Source: Ophiodon elongatus
Lineage: Eukaryota > Chordata > Actinopteri > Perciformes > Hexagrammidae
Assembly: GCA_016806645.1 (NCBI GenBank)
Contig: JACSYO010000916.1
Location: 259,001 to 323,000 of the forward strand
Direction of reading: 5' to 3'
DNA length: 64,000 nucleotides
In this document: positions 1 through 10,930 of the stretch, piece by piece
Layout of the letters: each line of letters opens with the position of its first letter
Position numbering within the stretch: the first letter of the stretch is position 1
Notes under the pieces: generated by a model
Seen by the model: the letters and a program-made list of their open reading frames with translations, nothing else
Databases searched by the model: none
Told to the model about the DNA's origin: nothing
Translations under genes and position numbers: made by a program

Positions 1-744
1 GCATATTCAACACCAAGTTAACACCTCAACACACTGAAACTCAGTCCCAAAATACTCTTGAACCAGTACCGGGGTCAGTTGCAAACATCACAACAATCAC
101 CAGATAAATCATGTTAAACACGCAGCAACATATTCATCCTGCATTCCAACATGACTACAAGAAGCTCAGGCTAAAATCTATTCCACCGAAACGAAACACA
201 ATTCCAACACCTGAAAGAGCACACAGTGAAATGTGCTGACGGTGCATGAACGCGTCGTGGTGCTAGCGATCTTGCTACTTCACGCTTTAGAAAGAGTCGT
301 TTTGGTTCGAGGTGTCTCTATTTGGCTACGTGGTGACAGTGGAGAAGTTAGAGAACATCAGAGGTTTTAAGTAGAATCTGAGATGGTAGTCGCTGCCCCC
401 CCCCCCCCCTTTAAAATACAGAACATCGACATCACCTCGTTAGCACAGTCGCTACACATTTGTGAACACATTTTCTTCTGGTGTTCAGCTGGTGGTGATG
501 CACATTTGCACATCCACTCTGTGACTGTCGTCTACACAGACACAGATGCGTATTTACATGCCATCGATATATTCTGACAGCTGTAGTTCTGTAAAAGGCA
601 AACATCCATCAACTTGTGAAGTCTGCTCTTGTAAACCAAAAGGATCTCTGTGTTAGAGGAATTTAGAAGTTGTACATGTGTTCATTTTTGTTATTGTTTT
701 ATTGCCCTCAGTATTTCCTATTTTCTCTTCATTTCTGTCTTTTT
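1..744. other. non-coding stretch with poly-C tract
   Basis: No supported gene. There is a run of 14 C at 396-409. The 64-codon frame running through it on the plus strand has no domain and is treated as chance. The rest is unique-looking AT-balanced DNA. Confidence 0.6.
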
Positions 745-822
745 GGCCTGCTGCATTGACCCAGTTTCTCCACACGGATCATTAAAGTTTCATCTGATCC
801 AATGTAATGTAATCTGATCTAA
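745..822 (+). mobile_element. 3' tail of a fish non-LTR retroposon (L2/Rex-like), copy 1
   Basis: The segment reads like the 3' end of fish L2/Rex-type LINEs: a cagtttctccacacggatca stretch, then attaaagttt and a decaying tail of short TGATC/TAATG repeats. Similar tails occur at 7215-7275 (plus) and 33378-33530 (minus). The 5' boundary is not visible and there is no reverse-transcriptase frame, so this is a heavily 5'-truncated copy. The family assignment is from memory. Confidence 0.45.
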
Positions 823-1717
823 TATTACTCTAACTTTGGCTTGAATGTTTGTATGGCCTATATGGGCCATTTTCAATGGATCTTCGTGGGGTTCGAGCTG
901 GTGATGTCTTATCTTAATGACTTTCGTGAGTTACAAGTATTTAGAAGAGCAGCCTCTTTCTTTCTTTCTGTGCTGTGGCTTTTTTTGGGTCAGGATTTGT
1001 TTTGCTGAGAAAATCTTCCTCTTGAGTTTGACAAGATAATGATTATTGCAGAATGGTCCAGATGAGGTTTCCATGAACAACAGTGCGGACCTTAAGGCAG
1101 TCACTGGGCCTTCTCTGAAATCCTCCTCCTGCTGGAAACACGTCAATATCAGGAATATTGTAAATATATAACAACAGCTAAATTGTGATTACATTGCAGA
1201 ACGGCTTTAAATATTCCAAAACGATGCTGTTTAGCGGGATTTCAATCATTTTATGAATATCATAACACAACTGTTCCACAAAGCAAATTGCCAAATACGC
1301 ACTTCTGTCATCATCTGCACATTCAACTGCATATTCATATATTCCTATTGTAGGTGACAGCTGGTGAAACTCCTCTCACCACTTTTCATTTCTGCCGAGC
1401 TCCTGGCTTCTTAGCTTTGAACCACATTTTACAGTCTCCGATCGGGAAGTGACTGAGGAGTCACCGCATGACCTCAACTTGGTCATTTGATCATGTGATA
1501 ACGTGTGGTTGTATACAGGGGGCAGATCATAACCCCAAACTTGATTCAAGGCTGCCTAATGTCAATGACATCCTTGCAAGAGATTGGATGGCTGGCTCAG
1601 ATACCGAAGGCCAGTCTTGAATCTTCCAGCTGATTGTTTCGGTTTTATGTCCTGCAACTTTACTGTTTTGGTTCAGTCTCGTGGCTCTCGCCAATCTTGT
1701 GCCCAGACACATACAGC
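823..1717. other. unique non-coding DNA
   Basis: No gene, RNA gene or clear repeat is visible. The minus-strand frames of 61-71 codons here have no recognisable motif. Confidence 0.55.
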
Positions 1718-1970
1718 TCTGTTAAACCCACAGTACACTACCTGGCCAGCAACAAAAAGCTGACAAAGTTAGCAGCTAAATGCTGAACATAGAGGAGCAA
1801 TTAGCAGCTTAAGAGTCTTAAGAGCTTAAGATGTTTTTCAGGAGTTGGTTGAGAACAAAACAGAGCTAAAAGTAGAGTTAATATTAGACTTTCAATGGTC
1901 TGGTGGCCACTGACATGATTACAAATGAATGCCAATCTTGCTCTGTATCTGCTGGATTTGTTCACCATAA
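1718..1970 (+). repeat. dispersed repeat family B, copy 1
   Basis: A member of a family found at least five times in the window. It shares the order of blocks: a cagtacactacctggccagca block, a tagcagctaaatgctgaac / gagcaattagcagct block, an ttcaggagttggttgagaac block, gagctaaaag, and an acaaatgaatgccaat / gctctgtatctgctgg block. Other copies are at 11763-12003, 16355-16530, 36768-36985 (inverted) and 52172-52352. I recall the same sequence as common in perch-like fish genomes. The transposition class is unknown. Confidence 0.6.
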
Positions 1971-2882
1971 CAAACAAACAAACTGGAAGTTGCACTTTCG
2001 GTCTAGAGAAGTCGTGCCAATACTATTTAGCTAGCAGTCACGCTAACTAACTCCAATGACAACAAACAAATTTGACCTTGTGTTATTAGATAATGAAATC
2101 TGTAGATGTGTCAATACTCATTCAAATGTTTCTCTCTGTAAATCTGACACAGATTTATAAGATTTTCTTACAATCTCTTAATTTTACCAAGACTCTGGTG
2201 GTCTCTGGGGGGGGCAACACCCTGAATGGTGGCCCAGGGCTTGTCAGGGGCACTGAAGCATACCAGCTATTCATATTTTCAGAGACAGAGCTTATGTTGA
2301 AATATTATCACAGCTATTAAGGCCAAATTATTTCTAACTGGACCCCTGCCCAGACTCAACTAAACAAATTAAAATGACTGGTGACATACAATCTCAAATT
2401 ATTTGAGCAGACTGATTGTTGTCTGCTTTGGCATCACTGTCACTCCCACTAGTCACGTATTTATTGAAATGATTTTTCTAATTCTGCCTCAAAAGTTGAC
2501 CAACGCGGAACTCTACATGTTAAACTTGGTATTCTAAGGCTACTCACACATGGTGAGCATGCGTCTGCCGGACTAAAGTAGTTCATTTCTAGTAAAAGAA
2601 GGTCTTGAGCGAAAATTGCATCAATCTGTTCTATATTCCCCAGACTCCTGCATCAAAGAGCGTCCTTCTCGTTTTCTGTGGTTTGTCTGAAGTGTCGTCC
2701 TGCGATGTAAAAAACAAACAGCTGACCTCATGAACCCGTCCTCTCTCTGATCTCCTCCACCTATAAATAAAGTATCTGTGTGTAGATGAGTGCCCACTCC
2801 CTTTAGCAACTGGGGCATTTTGTTCTGGGAGCTGTCAAGAGGAGTTACAATCAACATCAACACAGAGGCCTCCAGACCGGTT
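1971..2882. other. unique non-coding DNA
   Basis: No gene is supported. A run of G occurs near 2210. Minus-strand frames of up to 80 codons have no recognisable product. Confidence 0.5.
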
Positions 2883-2914
2883 CACACACACACACACACG
2901 CACGCACACATGTG

Positions 2915-2954
<40 letters not shown>
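2883..2954. repeat. (CA)n microsatellite
   Basis: An almost pure CA dinucleotide repeat interrupted by a few CG and TG steps. It explains the His/Thr-rich open frames that cross it. Confidence 0.95.
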
Positions 2955-2958
<4 letters not shown>

Positions 2959-3067
2959 TCTCATTTCTAGTTGTTTCACAGGTCACCATGCAGGTGGACT
3001 GATATTAACCAGAGTGAAACCAGCGCCGGGCCTTCCGCCTGGTAGTTTGGTGGTTAAACTGACTATT

Positions 3068-3101
3068 GCAGAGATATCATATCTCGATATGATATCTCTG
3101 C
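3068..3101. repeat. perfect palindrome, 15-bp arms
   Basis: Arms 3068-3082 and 3087-3101 (gcagagatatcatat and its exact reverse complement) flank a 4-base ctcg spacer. It could form a cruciform or hairpin. It is not at the edge of a recognised transposon. Confidence 0.9.
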
Positions 3102-4414
3102 TGCATCATATGAGGTCATGCAATAAATATATCAGTGGACCAACAGAGGCGTCATTTTGGATGGAGAAAGGTGATTGATGGAAAACACTTAAAACACTTT
3201 ACTAGATTGCTTCCTAATTCCACCACCTTTTTCACAATTTCTTTTGCTTTTTATCATTGTAAGATTCTCTAAATTAATTTTAGAAACAGACAAAATGACC
3301 TTTACAAACTGAGATTTAGTCCAGCATAGCATCACACTGAGGGATTAAAATGAGGGTTAGTGTAGCTCCCCCGTGTTGGTTTGTTGATGGAGGAAAAGAT
3401 GGAAAAAGTGAAAGTGGGCATGTGGCTTTATTTGTTTTTCTGCTTTTCTGTTTCATGGTCTGGCCACTGTATTATGCTTATTATACCACAACAAACATAT
3501 AGCTAGTTCATCTGAAAGACACAAGTTTGCTTAACCTGCTAACACCAAAATAAGTGTCTATTTGAGAACCAATAGGAACAAAAATGAAAGCCATCAGGAG
3601 AGCAAGACCTCACAAAGTAAAAGCTCATCAAATGGGCTGTTGTATTGCCAGTATTGCCAGGTGGCACCACCAAATTGGCACCATTGAAAGTATGCATAAT
3701 TAGCTCATAGCCGTTCCTGTTTGCAGTGTTCCCATGGATGTACAACAATGCCTGGATTACTTCGACACTGAAGAAAACTTCAAAACATGACATTGTCAAA
3801 CAAGTCCCGATGCGTCTTTTTTCTCTATGATTTTTAAGCAGATTTTCTCAGAGATAATAATACCCTTGGGAGGTGTAAGTTCCCGAGTGATATCAATATG
3901 TGTATCATGCCTGTCTGTTAAGATTTGACAGAATTATGACTCACGCTCACATTCACAGTATCTTCGTCTCACCTCTGTCCCTCCGCACCGCCCTTTCAAC
4001 TCCTCCACGCCGCCCTGGGAAGGGTTTTGGTTTCCCCTTTGTGTCTTTGTCCCGCTGAACGTCCCTGTCTATTACGGACCATGTCCAATAATTGCCAGAT
4101 GGTTTAAATGCCAGAACGAGGAGTTAAATTTCTGTGGAGCACAGTGAATATTTCACCTCTCCCTGTAATGTTAAACCTGTCCAGCGTTGGCCTCGTGTTT
4201 AGTTGCTGGTATAAGCATGTTTGTCTCTTATTAGCAGCGTTAACCTCACAAGACAGGTTTAAGGTAACAACAAAGCTAGATTTATTCTGATAGAGGGAGG
4301 CAGATTTTGGTCTTGGTTTGTTACGAGTCGCAACTTTTTAAAACGTGCTCAAAAGACTGCCTGCATGCTGCTGTGCGAGTTCATTATTAGTTTGAGTATT
4401 TTATGCCTTTTACT
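3102..4414. other. unique non-coding DNA
   Basis: No gene or recognisable repeat. The 86-codon minus-strand frame near 3539-3799 has no family signature. Confidence 0.5.
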
Positions 4415-4518
4415 GTAGATGGCAACATTGGAGAGACATGCAACAAAGGTTCCTGGTTTGACTCGAACCAGGGACGTTGTGGTATAAGTTTGGCTTCCTA
4501 CCCCCTAAGCCACCACTT
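4415..4518 (-). mobile_element. decayed tRNA-derived SINE
   Basis: Read on the minus strand, the segment has an A-box-like TGGCTTAGGGG (4502-4512), a B-box-like TGGTTCGAGTC (4460-4470) at tRNA-like spacing, and then TTTGTTGCATGTCTCTCC (4430-4447). The last piece resembles the body of a common fish SINE that follows its tRNA head with a CTTTGCTGCATGTC motif. It is short and mutated, so it is a fossil copy rather than a tRNA gene. Confidence 0.6.
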
Positions 4519-5244
4519 TGCAGCTTTAACATTATATCATAATTTATTTAAAGTAGATATTCGCACATCCAACCATCTGAGATGCAGGTTGATAGGAAAA
4601 TGTCTTGAGAAAATGCTTTGACTCAGCATCTCAATTTATTAATCATGATAACGTTTCGGTCCCTCTGGACCTTCAACAATAGTATTTTACACAATTCATG
4701 CAACATTGATACTAAATAGATAATGCTCCTCCCCCTTTGGGAGTGTCTCTCAATAATCAACAGCAACATGTGTACAAGCTGCCACTTTATGTTCTACATA
4801 TAAGACAGGACCCAATCTGAATCAAACAATACACCACAACACATAATTAACAAGTTTATTTCCAAGAATATTTTAAGATGGGATGTGTGCATATGTGATG
4901 AATGAAAACATTGGCCTCACAGCTTTCACAAGTCGTTCTACGTTGTGTAATCATAAACTACTTGTGTCCCTAGAGAATGACATGCCGTAGTATCTCATCG
5001 CTCAATGCTTTGGGGAGAAGAGTTTTATAGACGTACTTACGCCACACTCAAAACACAAATAGGGCATGTGAATACGCAACTTCAAAAGACTTGTGAAAGA
5101 TGTTTTCATTCATCACGTATGCTATTTCTGTATGCATTGACTTATTCATGTGTTGTGGAGCTTCTTTCAGTTTTTTTGCTTTTGCACTTTATTTCATTTT
5201 CAGTTGTCTTTGCTGAAGGATATTGATGCGTTTTGATCAGGTCA
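4519..5244. other. non-coding DNA with possible repeat remnants
   Basis: No gene is supported. The motif aacgtttcggtccctctgg near 4650 resembles a sequence found in fish interspersed repeats, so part of this stretch may be old repeat. The 73-codon plus-strand frame 5005-5226 shows no domain. Confidence 0.4.
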
Positions 5245-5360
5245 TGAGGATGCTCCGATCCATCGGCCACCGATTGTTGTTGTATAGCCCTCTGAGGCAA
5301 ATTTGTAATTTGTGATTTTGGGCTATACAAAAATAAATTGAATTGAATTGAATTGAATTG
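5245..5360 (+). mobile_element. retroposon 3' end with (AATTG)n tail
   Basis: A fish-type 3' terminus. It has the arms ttgtatagccc (5280-5290) and gggctatacaa (5320-5330), an exact 11-bp inverted repeat around an A/T-rich loop, followed by aaaataaattg and five AATTG repeats (5336-5360). The stem-loop plus short tandem tail is typical of tail-recognised non-LTR retroposons. No coding part remains. Confidence 0.65.
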
Positions 5361-7214
5361 TTGGCTGATATTCGTTAGTAGTAGTTTGATTGGTGTGGTA
5401 CGTCCCGTCTGAACAGCCCAATTGTTACGTTTTTTACACGCTTATCATATCATTTAATTTAAAATCTTATTTGGAGAGTAAGTAACTATATAAATAAAGT
5501 AGTAAAAAGAGTCTGATGTCATGTCCTTGGTGATATTTTTGAGAATTCTGCAGGTTGAGTGCCATTACACGCATATCACACTTCCACCAATGAATACATG
5601 AGGTAAACCCAGCAGATCTAGCGCCCGACACTCACTCATTTGTGCTGCTGACATCTGTCCCACATCTGTCAGGCTCGGCCATTATCAGGCCGATATCATG
5701 AGGATAGTAGAGGAGGTCTCTCTGTATCGTAGTTAAGCATAGCTTTTAAAAAATATAGTTGTTTTTTTTTTTTGGAGAAAAGACCTTTTAACCTGCATAC
5801 CGGCAAATAATGTCTCGTTACGTGAGTGTTCAGTTCACACTCTGTGAGTTGGGAAATTTGGAAACTTGGCCTGTGTCCAAACTTTGCTCTAGATGTCTGA
5901 TAGGTTCAAAGCGCAGGCCCCTGAAACAAAAGGCAGAATAATATTAAAACACCGTCTTTTCGTGAGAGTTGACTAACACCAAGTGAGGGTTGCCGGGTTC
6001 ACTTCAGGTCACCGATTCGGTGAAGACGAGTAGAGTGATGTGCTGTACTGCTTGAAGGAGGCGGAGATTTCCCTGGACTCCCACTGCTCAGCTGTCCTAG
6101 TGTGTAAACCCAACAGCTGGTTATACAGTTTAAACACACACAGTGACCTCAGTCTCTCACCGTGTCACCACGAAGACCTCTCTGGCTGCCAGATTCAAAT
6201 ATTTCTCCCACAATACTAATAAATGTGGCTTTGATATGGGCGCTTAATTGCGTTGTCGTTCCTCACATGAACACTGGACAAATGAATCACCTATTTATAT
6301 ATGTGTGTGGCAGTTTATTGGTTTTATCTGATTGGTGGACAAAGTGTTGGTCCTGTGCCACATTATGTAACATGACAACCGCAGTCTGTTGCTGCCATCA
6401 AGTGGTCATGAGTGGGAACTGCACCTATGTAAGCACTTGCTCTTCTGATTTTGTTGTTCAATATCTCAATATCAATATCTCCAATTACATATTTTCCAAG
6501 TAGCTCAAACAAGCAAAATAGAGTAGTTTTTACTGTAAATAAACCTAATGTACGTATGACATCAATAATCAAAACACATTTGGATTATAATACAACGACT
6601 TCAGATATTTTGGACCTCACTCTCTCCCCGCATCAGTATCCTGTTATCATTGTTGTAGGTTTGTTGAAACGCAGAAAGTGATAAGCCTTATCTCAGTACT
6701 CTACATTACGTAAGTACACACGCAGCATGTGATAAGACAAGACTGTCAATAAGACTGTGAGAACGATAAACCGAACAACCTCCGAAGCAGTTACGCAATA
6801 AACAACGGTGGAGGAATTAATCAGAGTACAATCAAAGGACGAGGAAGGCCAGTGGATCACCTAGCAACAGCTGACCTCCTTATGCATCATACCTTCAGCG
6901 GCAAGAATCAGCCGGCTCATCTGTGCTACCTTTACCTGTGTAGAGCACCACCTCAAGGGCAACAGCTCAACGTCATCCCTCCTTCAACGAATTATTAAAT
7001 AGCAGCAAGTAGTGATATATTATATGATTTTATTGGGGACAAATATATTGCGACTTGATTATTTATTATCTCTGTTGCTCACACCTGGTTTTATTCTTCT
7101 TAACTATTGTCGACATGTGTATTTAAGCATGTTTATGCATGATCGTATGCACGGTCTATGTTCTATGCGTGCTTGTGGATTGTGATGCTGGCAAGTGTAT
7201 TGTGTGATGCAGCG
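5361..7214. other. non-coding DNA
   Basis: No gene is supported. The 113-codon plus-strand frame at 6162-6503 lacks an ATG start and has no domain. A CTCF-like motif (reverse complement CCACTTGATGGCAG) lies at 6392-6405. Confidence 0.5.
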
Positions 7215-7275
7215 GCTCGGAGCCCAAGACAAAATTCCTTGAGGGACAATAAAGTATATCTTATCGTATATTATC
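7215..7275 (+). mobile_element. 3' tail of a fish non-LTR retroposon, copy 2
   Basis: The sequence runs aaaattccttgagggacaat, then aaagtatatc and a TATC/TTATC-type tail, the usual ending of fish L2/Rex-like LINE copies. It sits about 50 bases upstream of the Tc1-like element. No open frame of the element remains. Confidence 0.5.
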
Positions 7276-7324
7276 TCTGTGTCTGTCCACGGCTAGTCTC
7301 TCATTCAGCTGCAGCAAACTGCAT

Positions 7325-8169
7325 TATACACTCACTGGCCACTTTATTAGGCACACCTGTTCAATTGCTTGTTAACACAAATGGCTAATCAGCCAATCAC
7401 ATGGCAGCAACTCGATGCATTTAGGCATCTGGACGTGGTGAAGACGACTTGCTGAAGTTCAAACAGGGCATCAGAAAGGGGAAGAAAGGGGATTTAAGTG
7501 ACTTTTAACGTGGTTCATGGTTGTTGGTGCCAGACGGGCTGGTCTGAGTTCAGTGGAACCTTGAAGCAGATGGGCTCCAGCAGCAGAAGACCTCACCGGG
7601 GGCCACGCCAGTCACCGAAGAACAGGAAACGGAGGCTACAATTCACACAGGCTCAGCAAAATTGGACAAAAGAAGATTGGAAAAACGTTGCCTGGTCTGA
7701 TGAGTCTCGATTTCAGCTGCAACATTCAGACGGTAGGGTCAGAATTTGGCGTAAACAACATGAAAGCATTGACCCATCCTGCCTTGGATCAACGGTTCAG
7801 GCAGCTGGTGGTGGTGGTGTAATTGTGTGGGGGAGATTTTCTTGGCACACTTTGGGCCCCTTAGTACCAATTGAGCATTGTTTAAACTCCACGGCCTCCC
7901 TGAGTATTGTTGCTGACCATGTCCACCCCTTTATGACCAGTGTACCCATCTTCTGATGGCTACCTCCAGCAGGATAGTGCATCATGTCACGAAGCTCACA
8001 TCATCTCAAACTGCTTTCTTGAACATAACAGTGATGGACCAAAATCTCTGAGGAATGTTTTCAACACCTTGTTGAATCTACGCTATGAAGAATTGAGGCA
8101 GTTCTGAAGGCAAAAGGGGGTCCAACCCGGTACTGGCAAGGTGTACCTAATAAAGTGGCTGAGTGTATA
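7325..8169 (+). mobile_element. internally deleted Tc1-like DNA transposon
   Basis: Terminal inverted repeats match over about 30 bases: 7325-7358 (starts tatacactca, continues through cactttattaggcacacct) and 8139-8169 (aggtgtacctaataaagtgg to gagtgtata). Both ends carry TA dinucleotides, the Tc1/mariner target. The copy is about 845 bp, while intact fish Tc1-like elements are usually 1.2-1.6 kb. Compared with the family as I remember it, one internal deletion lies near 7549-7561 (N-terminal DNA-binding region) and another near 8031-8034 (third catalytic acid region). The element is not autonomous. Confidence 0.93.
7470..8110 (+). pseudogene. broken Tc1-like transposase
   Basis: Readable fragments match the DDE transposase of Tc1 elements, which cuts and pastes the element through its terminal repeats. 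The open piece at 7498-7956 contains NWTKEDWKNVAWSDESRF with the first catalytic Asp, a DGRVRIWRKQHES segment, and VIVWGRFSWHTLGPLVPIEH. After a frame change near 7950 the second catalytic Asp follows as DGYLQQDSASCHEAH. The usual WPPQSPDLNPIE block with the third acidic residue is missing. Upstream, GKKGDLSDF is readable (about 7470-7506) without a start ATG and runs into a TAA in frame. The copy cannot encode active enzyme. Confidence 0.92.
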
Positions 8170-8329
8170 TTGGGTGGCCAGTTATGGCTGCATGCTCAAG
8201 GACCTCTCGTGGTTGCGTTGATTCACCTTCTCAAAACACCTTTTTATTGCCTGTTTAATACTGACATTTTATAATATACTCTTAATGAACAGCGGCCCCT
8301 CATGTTTTTTATGTCCACTGAAATGTAAC

Positions 8330-8588
8330 TAGTACCTCTAAAAAGAACAATATTTAGTACTAAAATGTAGTGGGGTAGTATAATAATATAGTATACTGTA
8401 TATCAGTATGAAAGGGGACAGTATTTTTTTACTTTTGATACCTTCAGTATATCTTGATCATACTTCTGTACTTTTGCTTGAGTATAATTCTAAATGCAGG
8501 ACCTAGTAGGTGCGGGTTACTTGTAATGGAGTACTTTTTACCCCGTGGTATTTATGTAAGTATCGGATCTGAGTACAGCGCTCCTGGT
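8330..8588 (+). repeat. dispersed repeat family C, copy 1
   Basis: Characterised by gtac/agta-rich text: aaaatgtagtggggtagt, then acttttgataccttcagtat, then acttctgtacttttgcttga, taaatgcaggacct, acttgtaatggagtactttt and a final ggatctgagtac. I recall this arrangement as one of the commonest interspersed repeats of teleosts. Related pieces occur at 44488-44600 and 46185-46505. No coding sequence is present. Confidence 0.65.
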
Positions 8589-8726
8589 TACCTGCAGGAG
8601 GAACATGAGCCTCTTTAAAAAATGTGTTCCCTCACTAGGGGGAGTACTTGTCTTTCATATTGCTGCCACAATATTCTTCAACATATGATATCCTTGATGA
8701 TAAGACTGCATTGTATTGTGTCATTA

Positions 8727-8902
8727 TCAGCTCCGTGTCATTGTTTCCTGCGCTGCCCTCGGTTTGACCCTTTCAATAGTTCCCCTGAGCTGTGCTGCAA
8801 ACTTAGATAGATAGTCCTCTGAAGCCTGGTGAGCTTCCAACACTGCCTGCTGACAGAGATAAGAAATCATACACCACAGGGCGAACACGGACCTCCATCC
8901 AT
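8727..8902 (-). CDS. weak candidate 3' coding exon, unknown product
   Basis: On the minus strand an acceptor-like acacctctcatttcag precedes an open stretch of about 58 codons that ends in TGA at 8727-8729. The peptide begins GWRSVFALWC and includes LEAHQASEDYLSKFAAQLRG. It is moderately charged and matches no family I know. No polyadenylation signal lies close downstream and no partner exon was found. It could be a chance frame. Confidence 0.15.
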
Positions 8903-9537
8903 CTGAAATGAGAGGTGTTGTTCTCAGCAACAACAACAAAAAAAAAAAAAGAGAAACGCTTTGAACAATATCATTTAACTACAGCATCAGCGCTCCTCCG
9001 GAAAGGTCTGCGTGGAGCTCGTGAACATCCGAAAGATTCTCGGGAGTGAACGAGATGGAAGCACTTGTGTGGCGTGTTGAAGTTGAGACTGAATGATGAA
9101 TGCCGGGTGTTTTGGTGAACCTCCACTGTCAGTGTTTTCATGTTATGGTGATGAATTCTTCTGTTTCTGCGACGATGCATTCAAGGACCGTTCTCTGTGC
9201 TACGGAGGGCTGGATTGAGCCTTCTCTACTCCTAGTCCCCCTCCCCCCCCCCCCCCCTCCCCCCCCCGAGAGACTCCAGAAGATCAAATTACATCGGCCA
9301 GAGCTTGATGAAACCATGGCACGGAGTCATCCTTCAGACCAACACATTTCACAGATTTTCCTCCATCATATCTGATGTGGTTAAGCCTGCGTGATCAGGG
9401 AGCACCAGGAGCTGCAGGGGGTTAACCTCGAGGTGCTCAGTGACACGTTTAAGAGTTTGAGATGAGTTATTAAAGGTTGCAGCTACTGACAGCTGATTTG
9501 GATGTATTCAATATCTATAAATGTGACAGTTTTAGGC
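8903..9537. other. non-coding DNA with poly-C tracts
   Basis: No gene is supported. Broken C runs at about 9238-9268 generate the Pro-rich frame on the plus strand. Confidence 0.5.
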
Positions 9538-9965
9538 TAAACAAACAAAGAAATCCACAAACAAACACTTGGACGAATAAACAAAACAAAAACAAGCATT
9601 GTTTGTTCTAACCCTAACACGTATAACTAAACAAACACAATCAATCAAATAAATTGACTAGCTAAACACAAACAATCAATACCACACACAAAACACAACC
9701 CTGGAAAATATACTTGTAAATGCACACATAAGCAACACAAAACCAAAAACAAAAACAATTGACCAAAACAAACCAAATACACAAATAATAAAAAAATTAA
9801 ATCAAATACACTAGAATAACACAAATAATACCACAAAAATGCACAAACAAAAAACAAATACACATACAAAGAAAACAAACACCACTCCACACACAACAGG
9901 ACAAACACTTTGACACACAAACAAACAAACACGCACTCATGGAAACATGAATAAATAACTATAAA
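9538..9965. repeat. A/C-rich, G-poor low-complexity block
   Basis: About 430 bases dominated by AAAC, ACAA and CACA steps with very few G residues on this strand. The 137-codon minus-strand frame over it (Cys/Phe/Leu/Val-rich) is an artefact of this composition, since few stops can form. Confidence 0.8.
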
Positions 9966-10687
9966 CAAACAGCACATTGATGCTACACGAGCACATTTGA
10001 ATGTAGCAGGTGGATTATATTTCTGTGCTCTATACCTGTAAGACCGAGAGTTAATCAAAATCCTTCATCCCGTCTGTTGTCTGTCTTATCAACTCCTCAC
10101 AGGTCATATTATCTGCTTTGGGACTTTGTGTCTTGATTTATCTGTAATTGGATTTTCTTAGATATTTGTATTCATTTATGGATTTTTATTACCAATTCCA
10201 CACTTGGTTTTTAAGGTTATAACCTTGATTTAATTTAGCTTCATGATTATGTCAGCAATTCATAGTGAACTGTTTTTTTTTTTTTTTCTTTCTTGTCCCA
10301 TCTACCATGTGCGTATTTGTTAATCTGGGCTACGAGCACTGAATTCAACAGAATGTGACTCCAACACGAGGACACACAGACGTTGTGTCGGGTCATTCAA
10401 GCTCCATGTGTTGAGAGCGGGCTGAACTTTGAGCTTCACAACGGCTCTTCAGAATCCTATGTGGTGACATCACGGAGACGTCATCCATATTTCTATACAC
10501 TCTGTGTTTGGGGCCCTAAGATGCTGAAGATCCCAGTCATCATATACTTGGAAGTCAAACTTTTTTTTTTTTTTTTTTTTTGGTTACACATTGCTTCATG
10601 CAACAATTTGCTACTTTCAGAAGAATGAAAAGAGCTCCAACGCTGTATCCTGTTCTCTTCATACATCAACAGGGAGGAGGTTGGGGT
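9966..10687. other. unique non-coding DNA with poly-T tracts
   Basis: No gene is seen. T runs occur at about 10272-10287 and 10561-10581. Confidence 0.5.
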
Positions 10688-10930
10688 TGGTGTTGGTGTC
10701 CCGTGTGAAACCAAAAGTCGACTTTAACTAATTTTTAAGTTACAAATACGTTTCCTGTACCTGAAGTAATGTCACAAACGTACTTATTTGAAGCCAAACC
10801 ACAATCTTTTACGTAACCTAAGCAAGTAGTTGTGTCGCCTCAACCTAAGTGACCCGAAGGGGTACCGAGTGCATTAAGAAGCGACGCCAAGGGTCCTGAC
10901 CAAGCGTCCGTATGGGACGAGCTCCGGATG
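10688..10930 (+). repeat. dispersed repeat family A, copy 1
   Basis: Shares the family blocks cccgtgtgaaaccaaaagtc, gtcacaaacgtacttatttg, agccaaaccacaatctttta and cctaagcaagtagttgtgtc. It continues into a block with gcgacgccaagggtcctgac. Other copies are at 14091-14390, 15895-16240, 32060-32335, 45645-45765 and 54110-54375. All are diverged. No coding region or terminal repeats were seen. Confidence 0.65.

Noticed and set aside
4440..4515. Possible tRNA gene on the minus strand
   Set aside because: Pol III boxes are present, but no cloverleaf can be folded and SINE body sequence follows directly.
9645..10058. 137-codon hydrophobic minus-strand frame that could be mistaken for a membrane protein
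   Set aside because: It lies over an A/C-rich, G-poor block in which stops rarely occur on that strand. The Cys/Phe/Val/Leu content is compositional.
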